From positions 1 through 23,445 of the forward strand of contig CAIVVS010000193.1 in NCBI GenBank assembly GCA_903909415.1: a stretch of 23,445 bases of DNA, given 5' to 3'. This DNA comes from an uncultured Pseudomonadota bacterium (GTDB lineage: Bacteria > Pseudomonadota > Gammaproteobacteria > Burkholderiales > SG8-39). The translations under genes and the position numbers were made by a program. A model generated the notes under the pieces. The model had not been told where the DNA came from. It did no database searches and saw only the letters and a program-made list of their open reading frames with translations. Below, piece after piece: positions 1 to 12,157 of this stretch (its first letter is position 1; every line of letters begins with the position of its first letter).

Positions 1-1
1 C

Positions 2-2323
2 TTCCGCTACATCGTGCTGCACGCCGAGACCAAGAAGCCGATCGAGCGCCTGTGGCTGCAGTCCATGACCCAGGGTGCGATCCGCGACGGCTTCGCGCAG
101 TTGCGCAGCGACAAGTCCATGCTGCCGCTGGCCGACGCCGCGATCTGCCGCTCGGAGTCCGATTGGCTGATCGGCATCAACGGCACGCGCGCCATGACCG
201 CCTTCAACTCCAAGGAAGGCGGCTTCTACAAGACCACCGTGGGCCGGGTCCAGACGCCGACCCTCACGGTGCTGGTCGAGCGCGAGGAGCGCATCCGCGC
301 GTTCAAGTCGCGCGACTACTGGGAGGTACATGCGGCCTTCTCGGTGGCCGCGGGCGAGTACACGGGCCGCTGGCTGGACGAGAAGTTCTCCAAGGACAAG
401 GAGAACGAGGACGAGCACCTTCGGGCCGAGCGCCTGTGGGACGCGGCGCGCGCCGAGGCGCTGCGCGCCAAGTGCGAGGGCAAGCCCGGCATCGTCACCG
501 AGGAAGCCAAGCCGACCACGCAGTCCTCGCCGACGCTGTATGACCTCACCAGCCTGCAGCGCGAGGCCAACAGCCGCTTCGGGTTCTCGGCGCGCAACAC
601 GCTGGGCCTGGCGCAGGCCCTGTACGAGAAGCACAAGGTCCTCACCTATCCGCGAACCGATTCGCGCGCGCTCCCCGAGGACTACCTGCCCACGGTCAAC
701 GACACGCTGAAGATGCTGACCGGGCGCGACGCCATGGGCGGCACCTACAAGCCCTTTGCCGAGAAGATCCTCAAGCAGAAGTGGGTGCGCCCGAACAAGC
801 GCATCTTCAACAACGAGAAGATCTCGGACCACCACGCCATCATTCCGACACTGCAGGCGCCCAAGAGCCTGTCGGAGCCGGAGCAGAAACTGTACGACAT
901 GGTGGTCAAGCGCTTCCTGGCGGTGTTCTTCCCGCCCGCCGAGTTCCTGGTGACCACGCGCATCACGCGCGTCGAGGGCGAGCCCTTCCGCAGCGAAGGC
1001 AGGGTGATGAAGGAGCCGGGCTGGCTCGCGATCTACGGCCGCGAGGTCGACGGCGACAACGCCGCCACGCTGGTGGCCGCGCCGGAAGGCCGCGCCGCGA
1101 CCGAGAAGGTGGAGGTCAACGCGCTGCAGACCAAGCCGCCGGCGCGGTTCTCGGAAGCCACACTGCTGTCGGCCATGGAAGGCGCGGGCAAGCTGGTCGA
1201 CGACGAGGAACTGCGCGAGGCCATGAGCGAGAAGGGCCTGGGGACGCCGGCGACGCGCGCGTCCATCATCGAGGGCCTGATCTTCGAGGACTACGTGCAC
1301 CGCAACGGCCGGGAACTGCAGCCCACGCCCAAGGCGTTCTCGCTGCTGTTCGCGCTGCGCCACTTCGGCGTGATGGAACTGACCTCGCCCGAACTCACCG
1401 GCGACTGGGAGTTCAAGCTCAAGCAGATGGAGCAGGGCAAGCTGCCCCGCGCCGAGTTCATGAACCACATCGTCGAACTCACCGGCGACATGGTCAAGCG
1501 CATCAAGGGCGGCGAGATCCCGGACACCGCGTTCCGCACCCTCGACGCACCCTGCCCCAAGTGCGGCGGCACGGTGCAGGAGAACTACCGCCGCTTCCAG
1601 TGCCAGAACTGCGACTTCGCGGTCTGGAAGGTGATGGGCAGCCGCGAGTTCGCGCCCGAGGAAGTCGAGGAACTGCTGTCCAAGGGCTTGGTCGGCCCGC
1701 TGCAGGGCTTCCGCAGCCGCCTGGGCCGCCCGTATGCGGCGATGATCCGCATCTCGGCGGAGAAGAAGGCCGAGTTCGACTTCGGCCAGTCGCGCGAGGA
1801 CGAGGCCAATGCCGAGCCGGTGGATTTCAGCGGCAAGGAGCCGCTGGGGTCCTGCCCGAAGTGCGCCGCGCGCGTGTTCGAGCACGAGTTGTCCTACGTG
1901 TGCGAGAAATCCGTCGGACCCGCGCGCACCTGCGACTTCCGCACCGGCCGCATCATCCTGCAAAGGCCCATCGAGGCCGAGCAGGTGAAGAAACTGCTGG
2001 AAACCGGAAAGACCGACCTGCTGCACCGCTTCATTTCGAAGAAAGGCAGGCCTTTCTCCGCGATGCTGGTGAAAAAGCCCGAGGGCACCATCGGCTTCGA
2101 GTTCGCGCCGCGCGTCGGCAAGCCGGGCAAGGCCCCTGCCAAGGCCGTGGTGCCATCCGAGGGGGATGACGCTGCGCGACCCGCCGCCAAGGCGCCGCGC
2201 AAGGCCGCGAAAGCCGTGAAGGCGGCCGTGGAGGATTCCACGCCGGCACCGGCAAGGAAGGCGGTGAAGAAAGCCGCCGCCCGCAAGTCCCCGGCGAAGA
2301 AAAAGGCCGTCGCGAAGGACTAG
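2..2323 (+). CDS. topB: DNA topoisomerase III (type IA), 5'-truncated by window edge
   Basis: A type IA topoisomerase cuts one DNA strand through a tyrosine-phosphate link and passes the other, resolving catenanes and recombination intermediates. The reading frame is open from the first bases, so the N-terminal Toprim part lies outside the window; 773 residues are visible. The catalytic motif YPRTDS has its tyrosine at about visible residue 216, followed by an SDHHAIIPT segment as in TopB. Two four-cysteine zinc-ribbon-like motifs start with CPKC at about residues 518 and 618. The sequence around each repeats a similar block (LL..G....L..F.S..GRP..A). The last 60 or so residues are a lysine/alanine-rich, histone-H1-like tail. 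The TopB-type residues around the tyrosine (LYEKHKVLTYPRTDS) favour topB over topA. The gene converges on gyrB with a 16-bp gap and no visible terminator hairpin between them. Family is certain; the TopB rather than TopA name is likely. Confidence 0.9.
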   Translation, partial: FRYIVLHAETKKPIERLWLQSMTQGAIRDGFAQLRSDKSMLPLADAAICRSESDWLIGINGTRAMTAFNSKEGGFYKTTVGRVQTPTLTVLVEREERIRAFKSRDYWEVHAAFSVAAGEYTGRWLDEKFSKDKENEDEHLRAERLWDAARAEALRAKCEGKPGIVTEEAKPTTQSSPTLYDLTSLQREANSRFGFSARNTLGLAQALYEKHKVLTYPRTDSRALPEDYLPTVNDTLKMLTGRDAMGGTYKPFAEKILKQKWVRPNKRIFNNEKISDHHAIIPTLQAPKSLSEPEQKLYDMVVKRFLAVFFPPAEFLVTTRITRVEGEPFRSEGRVMKEPGWLAIYGREVDGDNAATLVAAPEGRAATEKVEVNALQTKPPARFSEATLLSAMEGAGKLVDDEELREAMSEKGLGTPATRASIIEGLIFEDYVHRNGRELQPTPKAFSLLFALRHFGVMELTSPELTGDWEFKLKQMEQGKLPRAEFMNHIVELTGDMVKRIKGGEIPDTAFRTLDAPCPKCGGTVQENYRRFQCQNCDFAVWKVMGSREFAPEEVEELLSKGLVGPLQGFRSRLGRPYAAMIRISAEKKAEFDFGQSREDEANAEPVDFSGKEPLGSCPKCAARVFEHELSYVCEKSVGPARTCDFRTGRIILQRPIEAEQVKKLLETGKTDLLHRFISKKGRPFSAMLVKKPEGTIGFEFAPRVGKPGKAPAKAVVPSEGDDAARPAAKAPRKAAKAVKAAVEDSTPAPARKAVKKAAARKSPAKKKAVAKD

Positions 2324-2339
2324 CGGCTGCGCTGCCGGA

Positions 2340-5958
<3,619 letters not shown>

Positions 5959-6176
5959 TTATTTTCCTTGGTGATGATGATGAGGCGGCGCTGTTTCCGG
6001 GATAAGGGCGGAAAGTCGCACGCATACAGGCACTTGCCCTGTTGAAAAGCGGTGGATGGATCCGTGACTGGGTGTGCGCCGTGGTTGAACTGTTTCGGCG
6101 GTACGGCGAAAAGGGCGACTTGTCCCCAAACCGTCCCCAGCTTGCGCACAGCTTGTTGTCGGGAGGTTCGTCATGC

Positions 6177-7580
6177 TCAGCCTTTGAGGACCTGTTCCAG
6201 GACGTGGTAGTCGCGGTTCATCTCGTGGTCCTTCTCGCGCAGGGACGCGATCGTGCGGCATGCATGCAGGACCGTCGTGTGGTCGCGGTTGCCGAAGGCG
6301 TCGCCGATGTCCGGCAGGCTGAGCTGGGTGAGTTCCTTGGCCAGCGCCATCGCGACCTGGCGCGGGCGCGCGATGTTGCGGCTGCGCTTCTTGGAGTGCA
6401 TGTCCGAGACCTTGATCTTGTAGAACTCGGCCACCGTCTTCTGGATGTTGTCGACGGTGATCTGCCGGTTCTGCGCCGACAGCAGGTCGCGCAGCGCTTC
6501 CTTGGCCGTCTCCATGTTGATGTCGCGGCCGTTGAAGCGGGCGAAGGCGATCACGCTCTTGAGGGCACCCTCCAGCTCGCGCACGTTGGAGCGGATGTGC
6601 TTGGCGATGAAGAAGGCGACGTCCTCGTCCAGCTTGAGGGAGACAGCCTCGGCCTTCTTCAGGATGATGGCCACCCGCATTTCCTGCTCTGGTGGCTCGA
6701 CCGCCACGGTCAGGCCCCAGGAGAAGCGCGACTTGAGCCGCTCGTCGACCGCCAGGTCCTTGGGATAGGTGTCGCAGGTGATGATGACCTGCTTGTGCGC
6801 CTCGATCAGCGCGTTGAAGGCGTAGAAGAACTCTTCCTGGGTCCGGTCCTTGCCGCTGAAGAACTGGATGTCATCGATCAGCAGCAGGTCCAGCGAATGG
6901 TAGTAGCGCTTGAACTCCTCGAAGGACTTCTGCTGGTAGGCGCGCACCACGTCCGACACGTACTGGGCCGCATGCAGGTAGCGCACGCGCGCGCCCGGCT
7001 GGTGCGAGGCCACATGGTTGCCGATGGCATGGATCAGGTGGGTCTTTCCCAGGCCGACGCCGCCATAGACGAACAGGGGGTTGTACGAGGTGCCCGGATG
7101 TTCCGCCACCTGCAACGCCGCGGCCCGGGCAAGCTGGTTGGCCTTGCCCGCGACGAAACTCTCGAAGGTGAACTCCGTGATCAGTCCGGAGCGCTCCCCG
7201 TTGCCGCGTGCGCCGGGCCTGGCCGGGGCCGCGTGCGCGGGCCGCTGCTGCGCTGCCGGGCCGCTGTCAGTCCGGGGCGCGTTGCCGTTGGCTTGCACCG
7301 GTGGCGTGGCAACCGGCGCGGCCGGCTGTGCCTCCAATGCGCCCAGGGACAGGTTCAGGCGTACCGGGGAGGCGTAGAACTCGGTGGCAATCGACTCGAT
7401 GCGGTTGGCGAACCGTTCCTTGACCCACTGCAGCACGAAGCGGTTCGGCGCGAGTAGCCGGAGTTCGCCGGCCGGGTCATCGTCACGGTCCAGTTTGAGC
7501 GGCCGGATCCAGGTGTTAAATTGTTGAGCAGGAAGCTCTTTTTCGAGTTGGCTCAGGCACGATTGCCAGAAACCGGACAT
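6177..7580 (-). CDS. dnaA: Chromosomal replication initiator protein DnaA
   Basis: AAA+ initiator that binds DnaA boxes at oriC, melts the origin and loads the DnaB helicase; also a transcription factor. 467 residues, equal to the E. coli protein. Domain I (about 1-80) begins [17 protein letters not shown]; domain II (about 85-130) is a Pro/Ala-rich linker. Domain III carries Walker A GGVGLGKT (173-180) and Walker [10 protein letters not shown] (232-240). Domain IV ends with the DnaA signature around [12 protein letters not shown] (about 429-440), which reads the DnaA box. The ATG at 7578-7580 matches the usual N-terminus, although no strong Shine-Dalgarno is visible. It is first in the leftward dnaA-dnaN-gyrB cluster and divergent from rpmH. 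Two DnaA-box-like sites lie in its upstream region, one overlapping the candidate -35, so autorepression is likely. Confidence 0.98.
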   Translation of the reverse strand: MSGFWQSCLSQLEKELPAQQFNTWIRPLKLDRDDDPAGELRLLAPNRFVLQWVKERFANRIESIATEFYASPVRLNLSLGALEAQPAAPVATPPVQANGNAPRTDSGPAAQQRPAHAAPARPGARGNGERSGLITEFTFESFVAGKANQLARAAALQVAEHPGTSYNPLFVYGGVGLGKTHLIHAIGNHVASHQPGARVRYLHAAQYVSDVVRAYQQKSFEEFKRYYHSLDLLLIDDIQFFSGKDRTQEEFFYAFNALIEAHKQVIITCDTYPKDLAVDERLKSRFSWGLTVAVEPPEQEMRVAIILKKAEAVSLKLDEDVAFFIAKHIRSNVRELEGALKSVIAFARFNGRDINMETAKEALRDLLSAQNRQITVDNIQKTVAEFYKIKVSDMHSKKRSRNIARPRQVAMALAKELTQLSLPDIGDAFGNRDHTTVLHACRTIASLREKDHEMNRDYHVLEQVLKG

Positions 7581-7603
7581 GGGCTTTTGGATCCGATTCG
7601 GGT

Positions 7604-7612
7604 TGTGGAAAA
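7604..7612 (-). promoter_or_regulatory. Imperfect DnaA box
   Basis: On the minus strand this reads TTTTCCACA, one mismatch from the DnaA-box consensus TTATCCACA. It lies between the candidate dnaA -10 element and the dnaA start codon, close to the expected transcription start, where bound DnaA could block its own transcription. Function is inferred. Confidence 0.45.
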
Positions 7613-7621
7613 CTAGCCCGG

Positions 7622-7650
7622 ATCATACGCTTTTGCACCCGAGTTATCCA
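7622..7650 (-). promoter_or_regulatory. Candidate dnaA promoter
   Basis: On the minus strand, TGGATA (7650-7645, four of six -35 matches) is followed after 17 bp by TATGAT (7627-7622, five of six -10 matches). Transcription would start about 40 bases upstream of the dnaA ATG. The -35 hexamer lies inside the perfect DnaA box, the layout expected for DnaA autorepression. Prediction by eye only. Confidence 0.5.
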
Positions 7651-7652
7651 CA
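7644..7652 (+). promoter_or_regulatory. Perfect DnaA box
   Basis: The sequence TTATCCACA is the exact high-affinity DnaA-box consensus. It is the only perfect copy I noticed in the window and sits in the dnaA-rpmH gap, where boxes are expected for origin function and dnaA autoregulation. Confidence 0.8.
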
Positions 7653-7672
7653 GGCAGGCATCCGCTAGGTGA

Positions 7673-7702
7673 TTGACAAACCTGCGGGAATTCCGGTCTA
7701 AT
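7673..7702 (+). promoter_or_regulatory. Sigma-70-type promoter of rpmH
   Basis: TTGACA (7673-7678, perfect -35) is separated by 18 bp from TCTAAT (7697-7702, one mismatch from TATAAT). The predicted start of transcription is near 7709, giving a short leader of about 25 bases before the rpmH ATG. A strong promoter is expected here, because L34 and the downstream rnpA-yidD-yidC-mnmE genes have no other clear promoter. Confidence 0.75.
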
Positions 7703-7733
7703 AGCCGGTTCATTCAACGCAACGGATATCGTC

Positions 7734-7868
7734 ATGAAACGCACATACCAGCCGTCCGTGGTCAGCCGCAAACGTACCCATGGTTTCCTGGTCCGGATGA
7801 GCACCCGGGGTGGACGTGCGGTGATCCGCGCGCGCCGCGCCAAGGGCCGGGCCCGTCTGGCCGCCTGA
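7734..7868 (+). CDS. rpmH: 50S ribosomal protein L34
   Basis: Small, very basic protein of the large ribosomal subunit. The 44-residue reading frame begins [20 protein letters not shown] and ends [13 protein letters not shown]. This matches the L34 family from end to end, including the MKRT.QPS start and the H-G-F-..R-M-.T..GR centre. It starts at the ATG just after a near-consensus promoter and is directly followed by rnpA, the standard pairing in bacteria. Nothing is unusual about its length. Confidence 0.97.
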   Translation: MKRTYQPSVVSRKRTHGFLVRMSTRGGRAVIRARRAKGRARLAA

Positions 7869-7933
7869 GCGCGGTCCAGCCAACCGGGATCGCGGCCGGC
7901 CCGTCGGGCCAGCCCTCCCGGACAGGCGGGCGC

Positions 7934-8278
7934 GTGGGCACCTGCGCCCGCCTTCACCGCTCCCGGAGGCTGCAGTCCTCCAGGATCAAACAGTTGTTGT
8001 CGTCCGGCAAGATGCTTCGCGCCCGTGACGTCAACGTGCTGGTCGCACCCAACGAATGTGGTTACGCCCGCTTTGCGGTGGTCGCGCCCAAGCGCGTTTT
8101 CGCCCTCGCAGTGGAACGCAACCGCGAGAAGCGCGTCGTCAGGGAGTGGTTCCGCCTGCAACAGCAGCGACTCGGCGAGCGCGACCTGCTGATACGCCTG
8201 ACCCGCAAGCCGGCCAAGCAGGGAGCCGCCGGCACGGCGACTGTCCTTGAACAACTCGAGCGACTGCTGATCACGTGA
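7934..8278 (+). CDS. rnpA: Ribonuclease P protein component
   Basis: Protein cofactor that binds the RNase P RNA (not in this window) and helps mature the 5' ends of tRNAs. With a GTG start at 7934 the product is 114 residues, a normal size. The family hallmark RNR-like block is present as [18 protein letters not shown] (about residues 57-74), followed by DLLIRLTRK. The frame is open much further upstream, through rpmH, but the extra sequence does not look like RnpA. The GTG preceded by AGGCGGGC, in the expected position, is therefore preferred; the exact start is uncertain. The stop overlaps the GTG start of yidD by four bases (GTGA), suggesting coupled translation. It lies in the rpmH-rnpA-yidD-yidC-mnmE series. 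Confidence 0.88.
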   Translation: MGTCARLHRSRRLQSSRIKQLLSSGKMLRARDVNVLVAPNECGYARFAVVAPKRVFALAVERNREKRVVREWFRLQQQRLGERDLLIRLTRKPAKQGAAGTATVLEQLERLLIT

Positions 8279-8487
8279 TTGCCCGGGCCATCCAGCTGCT
8301 GATCCGCGCCTACCAGATTGCGCTGTCCCCCTTCCTCGGGGCCAGCTGCCGTTTCCATCCGTCCTGTTCCAGCTATGCGCTCGAGGCCCTCGAGCGCCAT
8401 GGCGCCCTGCGCGGCAGCTGGCTTGCGCTGCGCAGGCTGTCCCGGTGCCATCCCTGGCATCCGGGCGGCTATGACCCGGTACCCTGA
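8275..8487 (+). CDS. yidD: Membrane protein insertion efficiency factor YidD
   Basis: Small membrane-associated protein that assists YidC-dependent insertion of inner-membrane proteins. The 70-residue product shows the family signature: an amphipathic N-terminus ([21 protein letters not shown]), then [15 protein letters not shown] with its conserved cysteines, then [18 protein letters not shown] at the end. It starts at a GTG whose first bases overlap the rnpA stop (GTGA), and yidC starts 15 bp downstream, so the three genes are probably translated from one message. Length and motifs are complete. Confidence 0.95.
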   Translation: MIARAIQLLIRAYQIALSPFLGASCRFHPSCSSYALEALERHGALRGSWLALRRLSRCHPWHPGGYDPVP

Positions 8488-8502
8488 AAGAAACTCCGTC
8501 CC

Positions 8503-10158
8503 ATGGACTCCCAGCGCCTGATCCTGTTCGTCATCTTCTCCTTCTCCCTGCTGATGCTGTGGGAGGCCTGGCAGAAGGAGAACCGGCCCGCACCCGCGCC
8601 ACAGGTCGCCGCCAAGGTCGCCACGCCGACGCCCAGCGCGACGGGTGCCGCGGCCACCCCGGGCGCGACACCCGCTGTGGCGGCGTCGCCCGATGCCGTC
8701 CCCGCAACGGCGGCGAGCGCCGTGGCGCGCGAGCGCATCAAGGTCCGCACCGACCTGTTCCTCGCGGAGATCGACACGCTGGGCGGCGACATTGCCTACC
8801 TGGAACTGCTGCAGCAGAAGGACACGCTGGACCAGAAGAAGAACTTCCTGCTGCTCGGGCCGGAGCACCGCTACGTGGCGCAGGCCGGCCTGGTCGGCCC
8901 CGGCCTGCCCAACCACACCACGCTGTACCGCGCGAGCGTCAAGGAAGCCGAACTGCAGCCCGGCCAGGACAAGCTGGAACTTCGCCTGGAGGCCACCGGT
9001 CCCGAGGGCGTCAAGGTCACCCGCGTGCTCAGCTTCCAGCGCGACAGCTACGTGATCGGCCAGCGCTTCGAGATCGCCAACCAGGGCGCAACGCCGGTGG
9101 CGGCGCATGCCTACTTCCAGCTGGCGCGCGACAACAAGGCCCCGGCCGGCGACAACTACATGGCCCACACCTACACAGGGCCGGCGGTGTTCACCGACAA
9201 GGACAAGTTCATCAAGGTCGACTTCAGCGACATCGACAAGGGCAAGACGCCGTATTCCAAGCTGTCCGAGGACGGCTGGGTCGGCATGGTGCAGCACTAT
9301 TTCGTATCCGCGATCCTGCCGCCGGCCAAGGGCGCGCGCGAGTTCTACACCCGCAAGGTGTCGGACAACTACTACACGGCGGGCGTGATCCTGCCGCTCG
9401 CCGCCGTGGCCCCGGGTACCAGCGCGATGGTGGAGAGTTCCCTTTACGCCGGCCCGCAGGTGCAGGGCGTGCTGGAGAAGCTCGCCCCCGGCCTCGAGCT
9501 GGTGGTGGATTACGGTTTCCTCACCGTGATCGCCGTGCCGCTGTTCTGGGTGCTGCAGATGTTCTACGGCTGGTCGGCGAACTGGGGCCTGGCGATCATC
9601 CTGCTCACCGTGATGATCAAGGCGATCTTCTACCCGCTGTCGGCGGCCAGCTACAAGTCCATGGCCAAGATGAAGCTGGTCACGCCCAAGATGACGCGCA
9701 TCCGGGAACAGTACGGGAACGATCGCGCCAAGATGAACCAGGCGATGATGGAGCTGTACAAGACCGAGAAGATCAACCCGCTGGGCGGCTGCCTTCCCAT
9801 CCTGGTGCAGATCCCGGTGTTCATCTCGCTCTACTGGGTGCTGTTGGCCGCGGTCGAACTGCGCCATGCGCCCTTCTACGGCTGGATCACCGACCTGGCC
9901 TCGCCCGATCCCTGGTACGTGCTGCCGGTGATCATGATGGTGTCCATGGTGTTCCAGACCAAGATGAACCCGGTGCCGCCCGACCCGGTCCAGGCCAAGG
10001 TCATGATGATCATGCCGTTCGCATTCGGCATCATGTTCTTCTTCTTCCCGGCCGGCCTGGTGCTGTACTGGGTGGTGAACAACATCCTGTCCATCGCCCA
10101 GCAGTGGCAGATCACGCGCGCGATCGAGGGTGCTGCTCCTGCCCATGGCAAGCGGTGA
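8503..10158 (+). CDS. yidC: Membrane protein insertase YidC
   Basis: Inner-membrane insertase that works alone or with SecYEG to integrate and fold membrane proteins. 551 residues, a normal length for proteobacterial YidC (E. coli 548). The first membrane segment lies at about 5-22 ([15 protein letters not shown]). A Pro/Ala-rich linker and a large periplasmic beta domain (about 75-330) follow. The conserved insertase core has membrane segments at about 337-360, 429-452, 471-488 and 504-530. In the core, the segment [22 protein letters not shown] has Lys373 where E. coli has its groove Arg366, a substitution I recall from other YidC proteins. The C-terminus is short and ends GKR. Its last 14 bases overlap the ATG of mnmE. 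An AAAG-type ribosome site precedes the ATG. Confidence 0.97.
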   Translation: MDSQRLILFVIFSFSLLMLWEAWQKENRPAPAPQVAAKVATPTPSATGAAATPGATPAVAASPDAVPATAASAVARERIKVRTDLFLAEIDTLGGDIAYLELLQQKDTLDQKKNFLLLGPEHRYVAQAGLVGPGLPNHTTLYRASVKEAELQPGQDKLELRLEATGPEGVKVTRVLSFQRDSYVIGQRFEIANQGATPVAAHAYFQLARDNKAPAGDNYMAHTYTGPAVFTDKDKFIKVDFSDIDKGKTPYSKLSEDGWVGMVQHYFVSAILPPAKGAREFYTRKVSDNYYTAGVILPLAAVAPGTSAMVESSLYAGPQVQGVLEKLAPGLELVVDYGFLTVIAVPLFWVLQMFYGWSANWGLAIILLTVMIKAIFYPLSAASYKSMAKMKLVTPKMTRIREQYGNDRAKMNQAMMELYKTEKINPLGGCLPILVQIPVFISLYWVLLAAVELRHAPFYGWITDLASPDPWYVLPVIMMVSMVFQTKMNPVPPDPVQAKVMMIMPFAFGIMFFFFPAGLVLYWVVNNILSIAQQWQITRAIEGAAPAHGKR

Positions 10159-11497
10159 CACCGCACCCCGCGCGCAGGCCATCGCCGCGATCGCCACGCC
10201 GCCGGGCACCGGTGGCGTGGGCATCGTGCGGGTTTCCGGCGGCGCGCTGGAAGGATTCGCCCGCGCGCTGACCGGCGCGGTACCGGCGGCGCGCCTGGCG
10301 GCGCGCGCCACCTTCTCCGATTCCGCCGGCGAGCCGATCGACGACGGCCTTGCGCTCTGGTTTCCCGCGCCGCATTCGTACACCGGCGAGGATGTGCTCG
10401 AGCTGCACGGGCATGGCGGGCCGGTGGTGATGCGCCGGTTGCTGGCGCGTTGCGTGGAACTGGGCGCGCGTCCCGCGGCACCCGGGGAGTTCACCCAGCG
10501 CGCCTACCTCAACGGCAAGCTGGACCTGGCGCAGGCCGAAGCCGTGGCCGACCTGATCGGCGCGGCCAGTGACGCGGCGGCGCGCGGCGCGCTGCGCTCG
10601 CTGCGCGGCGAGTTCTCCTCGGTCATCAACGGCATGGTGGCGCAGCTGGTCGAGCTGCGCATGCTGGTGGAAGCCACGCTGGATTTTCCCGAGGAAGAGA
10701 TCGACGCGGCCGACCGCATCGACGCGCGCCGGCGCCTGCAGGCCCTGCGTGGCGCGCTGGACCGCGCGCTGGACCGCGGACGGCGCGGCAGCGTGCTCCA
10801 GGCGGGACTGTCGGTGGTGATCGCCGGCGCCCCCAACGTGGGCAAGAGCTCGCTGCTCAACCGGCTTGCTGGCGACGAGGTCGCCATCGTCACCGACATA
10901 CCCGGCACCACGCGCGACACCATCCGCGAGCAGCTGGTGATCGAAGGGGTGCCGCTGCACATCATCGACACCGCGGGCCTGCGGCAGACCGAGGATCCGG
11001 TGGAAAAGCTCGGCATCGAACGTACCTGGCGCGCGCTGGAATCCGCCGATGTGGTGCTGTTGCTGCGCGATGCTTCCTCACCGGACGGGTCGCCGGAGCC
11101 GGCGATCCCGGGCGCCGGCTCCGGGCGCAGGGTGGTCGTGCACAACAAGATCGACCTCACCGGCGAGCCGGACCGGCGCGAGGAGCGCGACGGCGACGTG
11201 CATGTCTGGCTGTCCGCGCGCAGCGGGGATGGCGTGGAATTGCTGCGCAACATCCTGCTTGAGGCGGCCGGCTGGCAGCCGGGCAGCGAAGACGTCTTCC
11301 TCGCGCGCTCGCGCCACCTCGCGGCGCTGGAAATCGCGTCCCGGGCGCTGGCGCGTGCCGGCGACGAGGCGCAGCGGCTGGAATTGTTCGCGGAAGAACT
11401 GCGCCTGGCGCAGCAGGCGCTGGCGGGCATCACGGGCGAATTCACCGCGGATGACCTGCTGGGCGAAATCTTTTCCCGGTTCTGCATCGGGAAGTAA
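10145..11497 (+). CDS. mnmE: tRNA uridine-5-carboxymethylaminomethyl(34) synthesis GTPase MnmE
   Basis: With MnmG it installs the carboxymethylaminomethyl group on C5 of wobble uridine 34 in tRNAs reading split codon boxes. It has 450 residues from the ATG at 10145. The N-terminal formyl-tetrahydrofolate-binding domain contains [15 protein letters not shown] and [14 protein letters not shown]. The inserted G domain shows G1 GAPNVGKSS (Lys at about 234), the GTTRD switch, G3 DTAGLR and G4 NKIDL. The C-terminus is the essential FCIGK motif with Cys447. An in-frame GTG at 10130 would add five residues; the ATG gives the usual start. It overlaps the yidC end by 14 bp and is the last gene of the rpmH series, followed by a terminator at 11505-11525. 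Its partner mnmG starts about 7.7 kb downstream. Confidence 0.96.
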   Translation: MASGDTAPRAQAIAAIATPPGTGGVGIVRVSGGALEGFARALTGAVPAARLAARATFSDSAGEPIDDGLALWFPAPHSYTGEDVLELHGHGGPVVMRRLLARCVELGARPAAPGEFTQRAYLNGKLDLAQAEAVADLIGAASDAAARGALRSLRGEFSSVINGMVAQLVELRMLVEATLDFPEEEIDAADRIDARRRLQALRGALDRALDRGRRGSVLQAGLSVVIAGAPNVGKSSLLNRLAGDEVAIVTDIPGTTRDTIREQLVIEGVPLHIIDTAGLRQTEDPVEKLGIERTWRALESADVVLLLRDASSPDGSPEPAIPGAGSGRRVVVHNKIDLTGEPDRREERDGDVHVWLSARSGDGVELLRNILLEAAGWQPGSEDVFLARSRHLAALEIASRALARAGDEAQRLELFAEELRLAQQALAGITGEFTADDLLGEIFSRFCIGK

Positions 11498-11504
11498 GCC
11501 TATC

Positions 11505-11525
11505 CCGCCTCCGTCAGGCGGTTTT
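11505..11525 (+). terminator. Rho-independent terminator after mnmE
   Basis: CCGCCT (11505-11510) and AGGCGG (11516-11521) form a 6-bp GC-rich stem with a 5-base loop, followed directly by TTTT and then G. It starts eight bases after the mnmE stop codon. The hairpin overlaps the last codons and stop of the opposing methyltransferase gene. Confidence 0.65.
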
Positions 11526-12050
11526 GTGCGCCTCGACGGCGATCCAGAACCCGTTGGGCATGCGGTTGAAGGTGACGAGTTCGAAGCGCGCCAGGAAGCG
11601 CGGCAGCCACCAGGCGGGCGGCTGCTGGGTCAGGTGGGCGTTGCGGCCGTCCGGGAGGACCTTGACCGCGGGGCCGGTGTGCACGGTGAACACGCCCACT
11701 TCCGCGGTCACCCGCTTCAGGTCGTCCAGCACGTTGTCCAGCAGGTCCGGCTCGATGTGCTCCAGCACGTCGATGCAGGTCACCAGGCGGCAGGGTTCCG
11801 GCGGCGCGGACCACTGCGGCATGGCCGGCTCGTAGTGGCGCACCGCGAGCGGCTGCATCGGGTTCATCTGGCGCAGCGCTTCGCCCAGGCGTCCCTTGCC
11901 AGCGCCGTAGTCGAGCAGTTCGGTCGCGCGCATGGAGTCGACCACCTGCCTGACCAGCGGCGCGTACTGGACGGAGGCGATGCCGTATTCGGGGTTGAGA
12001 TGCATTTCCTGCTGCATCGCCCGGTACTGCTCGGTGATCAGGGTGCTCAT
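11514..12050 (-). CDS. Small class I SAM-dependent methyltransferase, substrate unknown
   Basis: The 178-residue product (from the ATG at 12048-12050) has the class I methyltransferase fold signature. Motif I LLDYGAGKGRLG lies at about residues 45-56, an acidic post-motif region follows (HYEPAMP), and CIDVLEHIEPDLLDNVLDDL lies at about 92-111. A later segment, DGRNAHLTQQPPAWW (about 134-148), resembles a feature of some small methyltransferases of unknown substrate. The frame can extend 21 residues upstream, but MSTLITEQYRAM looks the natural start. No strong ribosome site is visible. It is the only minus-strand gene right of dnaA, convergent with mnmE and divergent from the Bug gene. The substrate cannot be inferred from sequence or context. 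Confidence 0.8.
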   Translation of the reverse strand: MSTLITEQYRAMQQEMHLNPEYGIASVQYAPLVRQVVDSMRATELLDYGAGKGRLGEALRQMNPMQPLAVRHYEPAMPQWSAPPEPCRLVTCIDVLEHIEPDLLDNVLDDLKRVTAEVGVFTVHTGPAVKVLPDGRNAHLTQQPPAWWLPRFLARFELVTFNRMPNGFWIAVEAHKTA

Positions 12051-12157
12051 GGATGTCAGGGCTTTCGGGCAGTGCAGTCGGCATAATGCGCAACCTGCGC
12101 GCGGCCGGGGCAAGCAGCCGGCGCGCGCGGGTGTTCATTTTATCCCAGGGGCAGGTG

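Larger units (their letters stand above)
7581..7733. other. dnaA-rpmH intergenic region, candidate oriC core
   Basis: This 153-bp gap between divergently transcribed dnaA and rpmH contains one perfect DnaA box (7644-7652), one box with a single mismatch (7604-7612), a near-consensus rpmH promoter and a plausible dnaA promoter. The dnaA-dnaN-gyrB cluster runs leftwards and nearly all genes to the right run rightwards, so this is where leading-strand gene direction flips. Origins of many proteobacteria lie in or beside this gap. Only two boxes are visible and no long AT-rich unwinding stretch is present, so the site could be only the dnaA promoter region, with the functional origin elsewhere (for example in the mnmG upstream region). 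Confidence 0.45.

Noticed and set aside
6010..6170. DnaA boxes or an origin in the dnaA-dnaN gap
   Set aside because: I found no sequence within one mismatch of TTATCCACA on either strand and no AT-rich stretch.
7673..7933. Long form of rnpA starting upstream of and across rpmH
   Set aside because: The extra residues overlap rpmH in another frame and do not resemble RnpA. A few bacteria do have such overlaps, but nothing here supports one.
8062..10494. Long minus-strand open frame opposite rnpA, yidD, yidC and the mnmE start
   Set aside because: It is antisense to four conserved genes, has low-complexity His/Arg/Gly-rich translation and no ribosome site or family motif.
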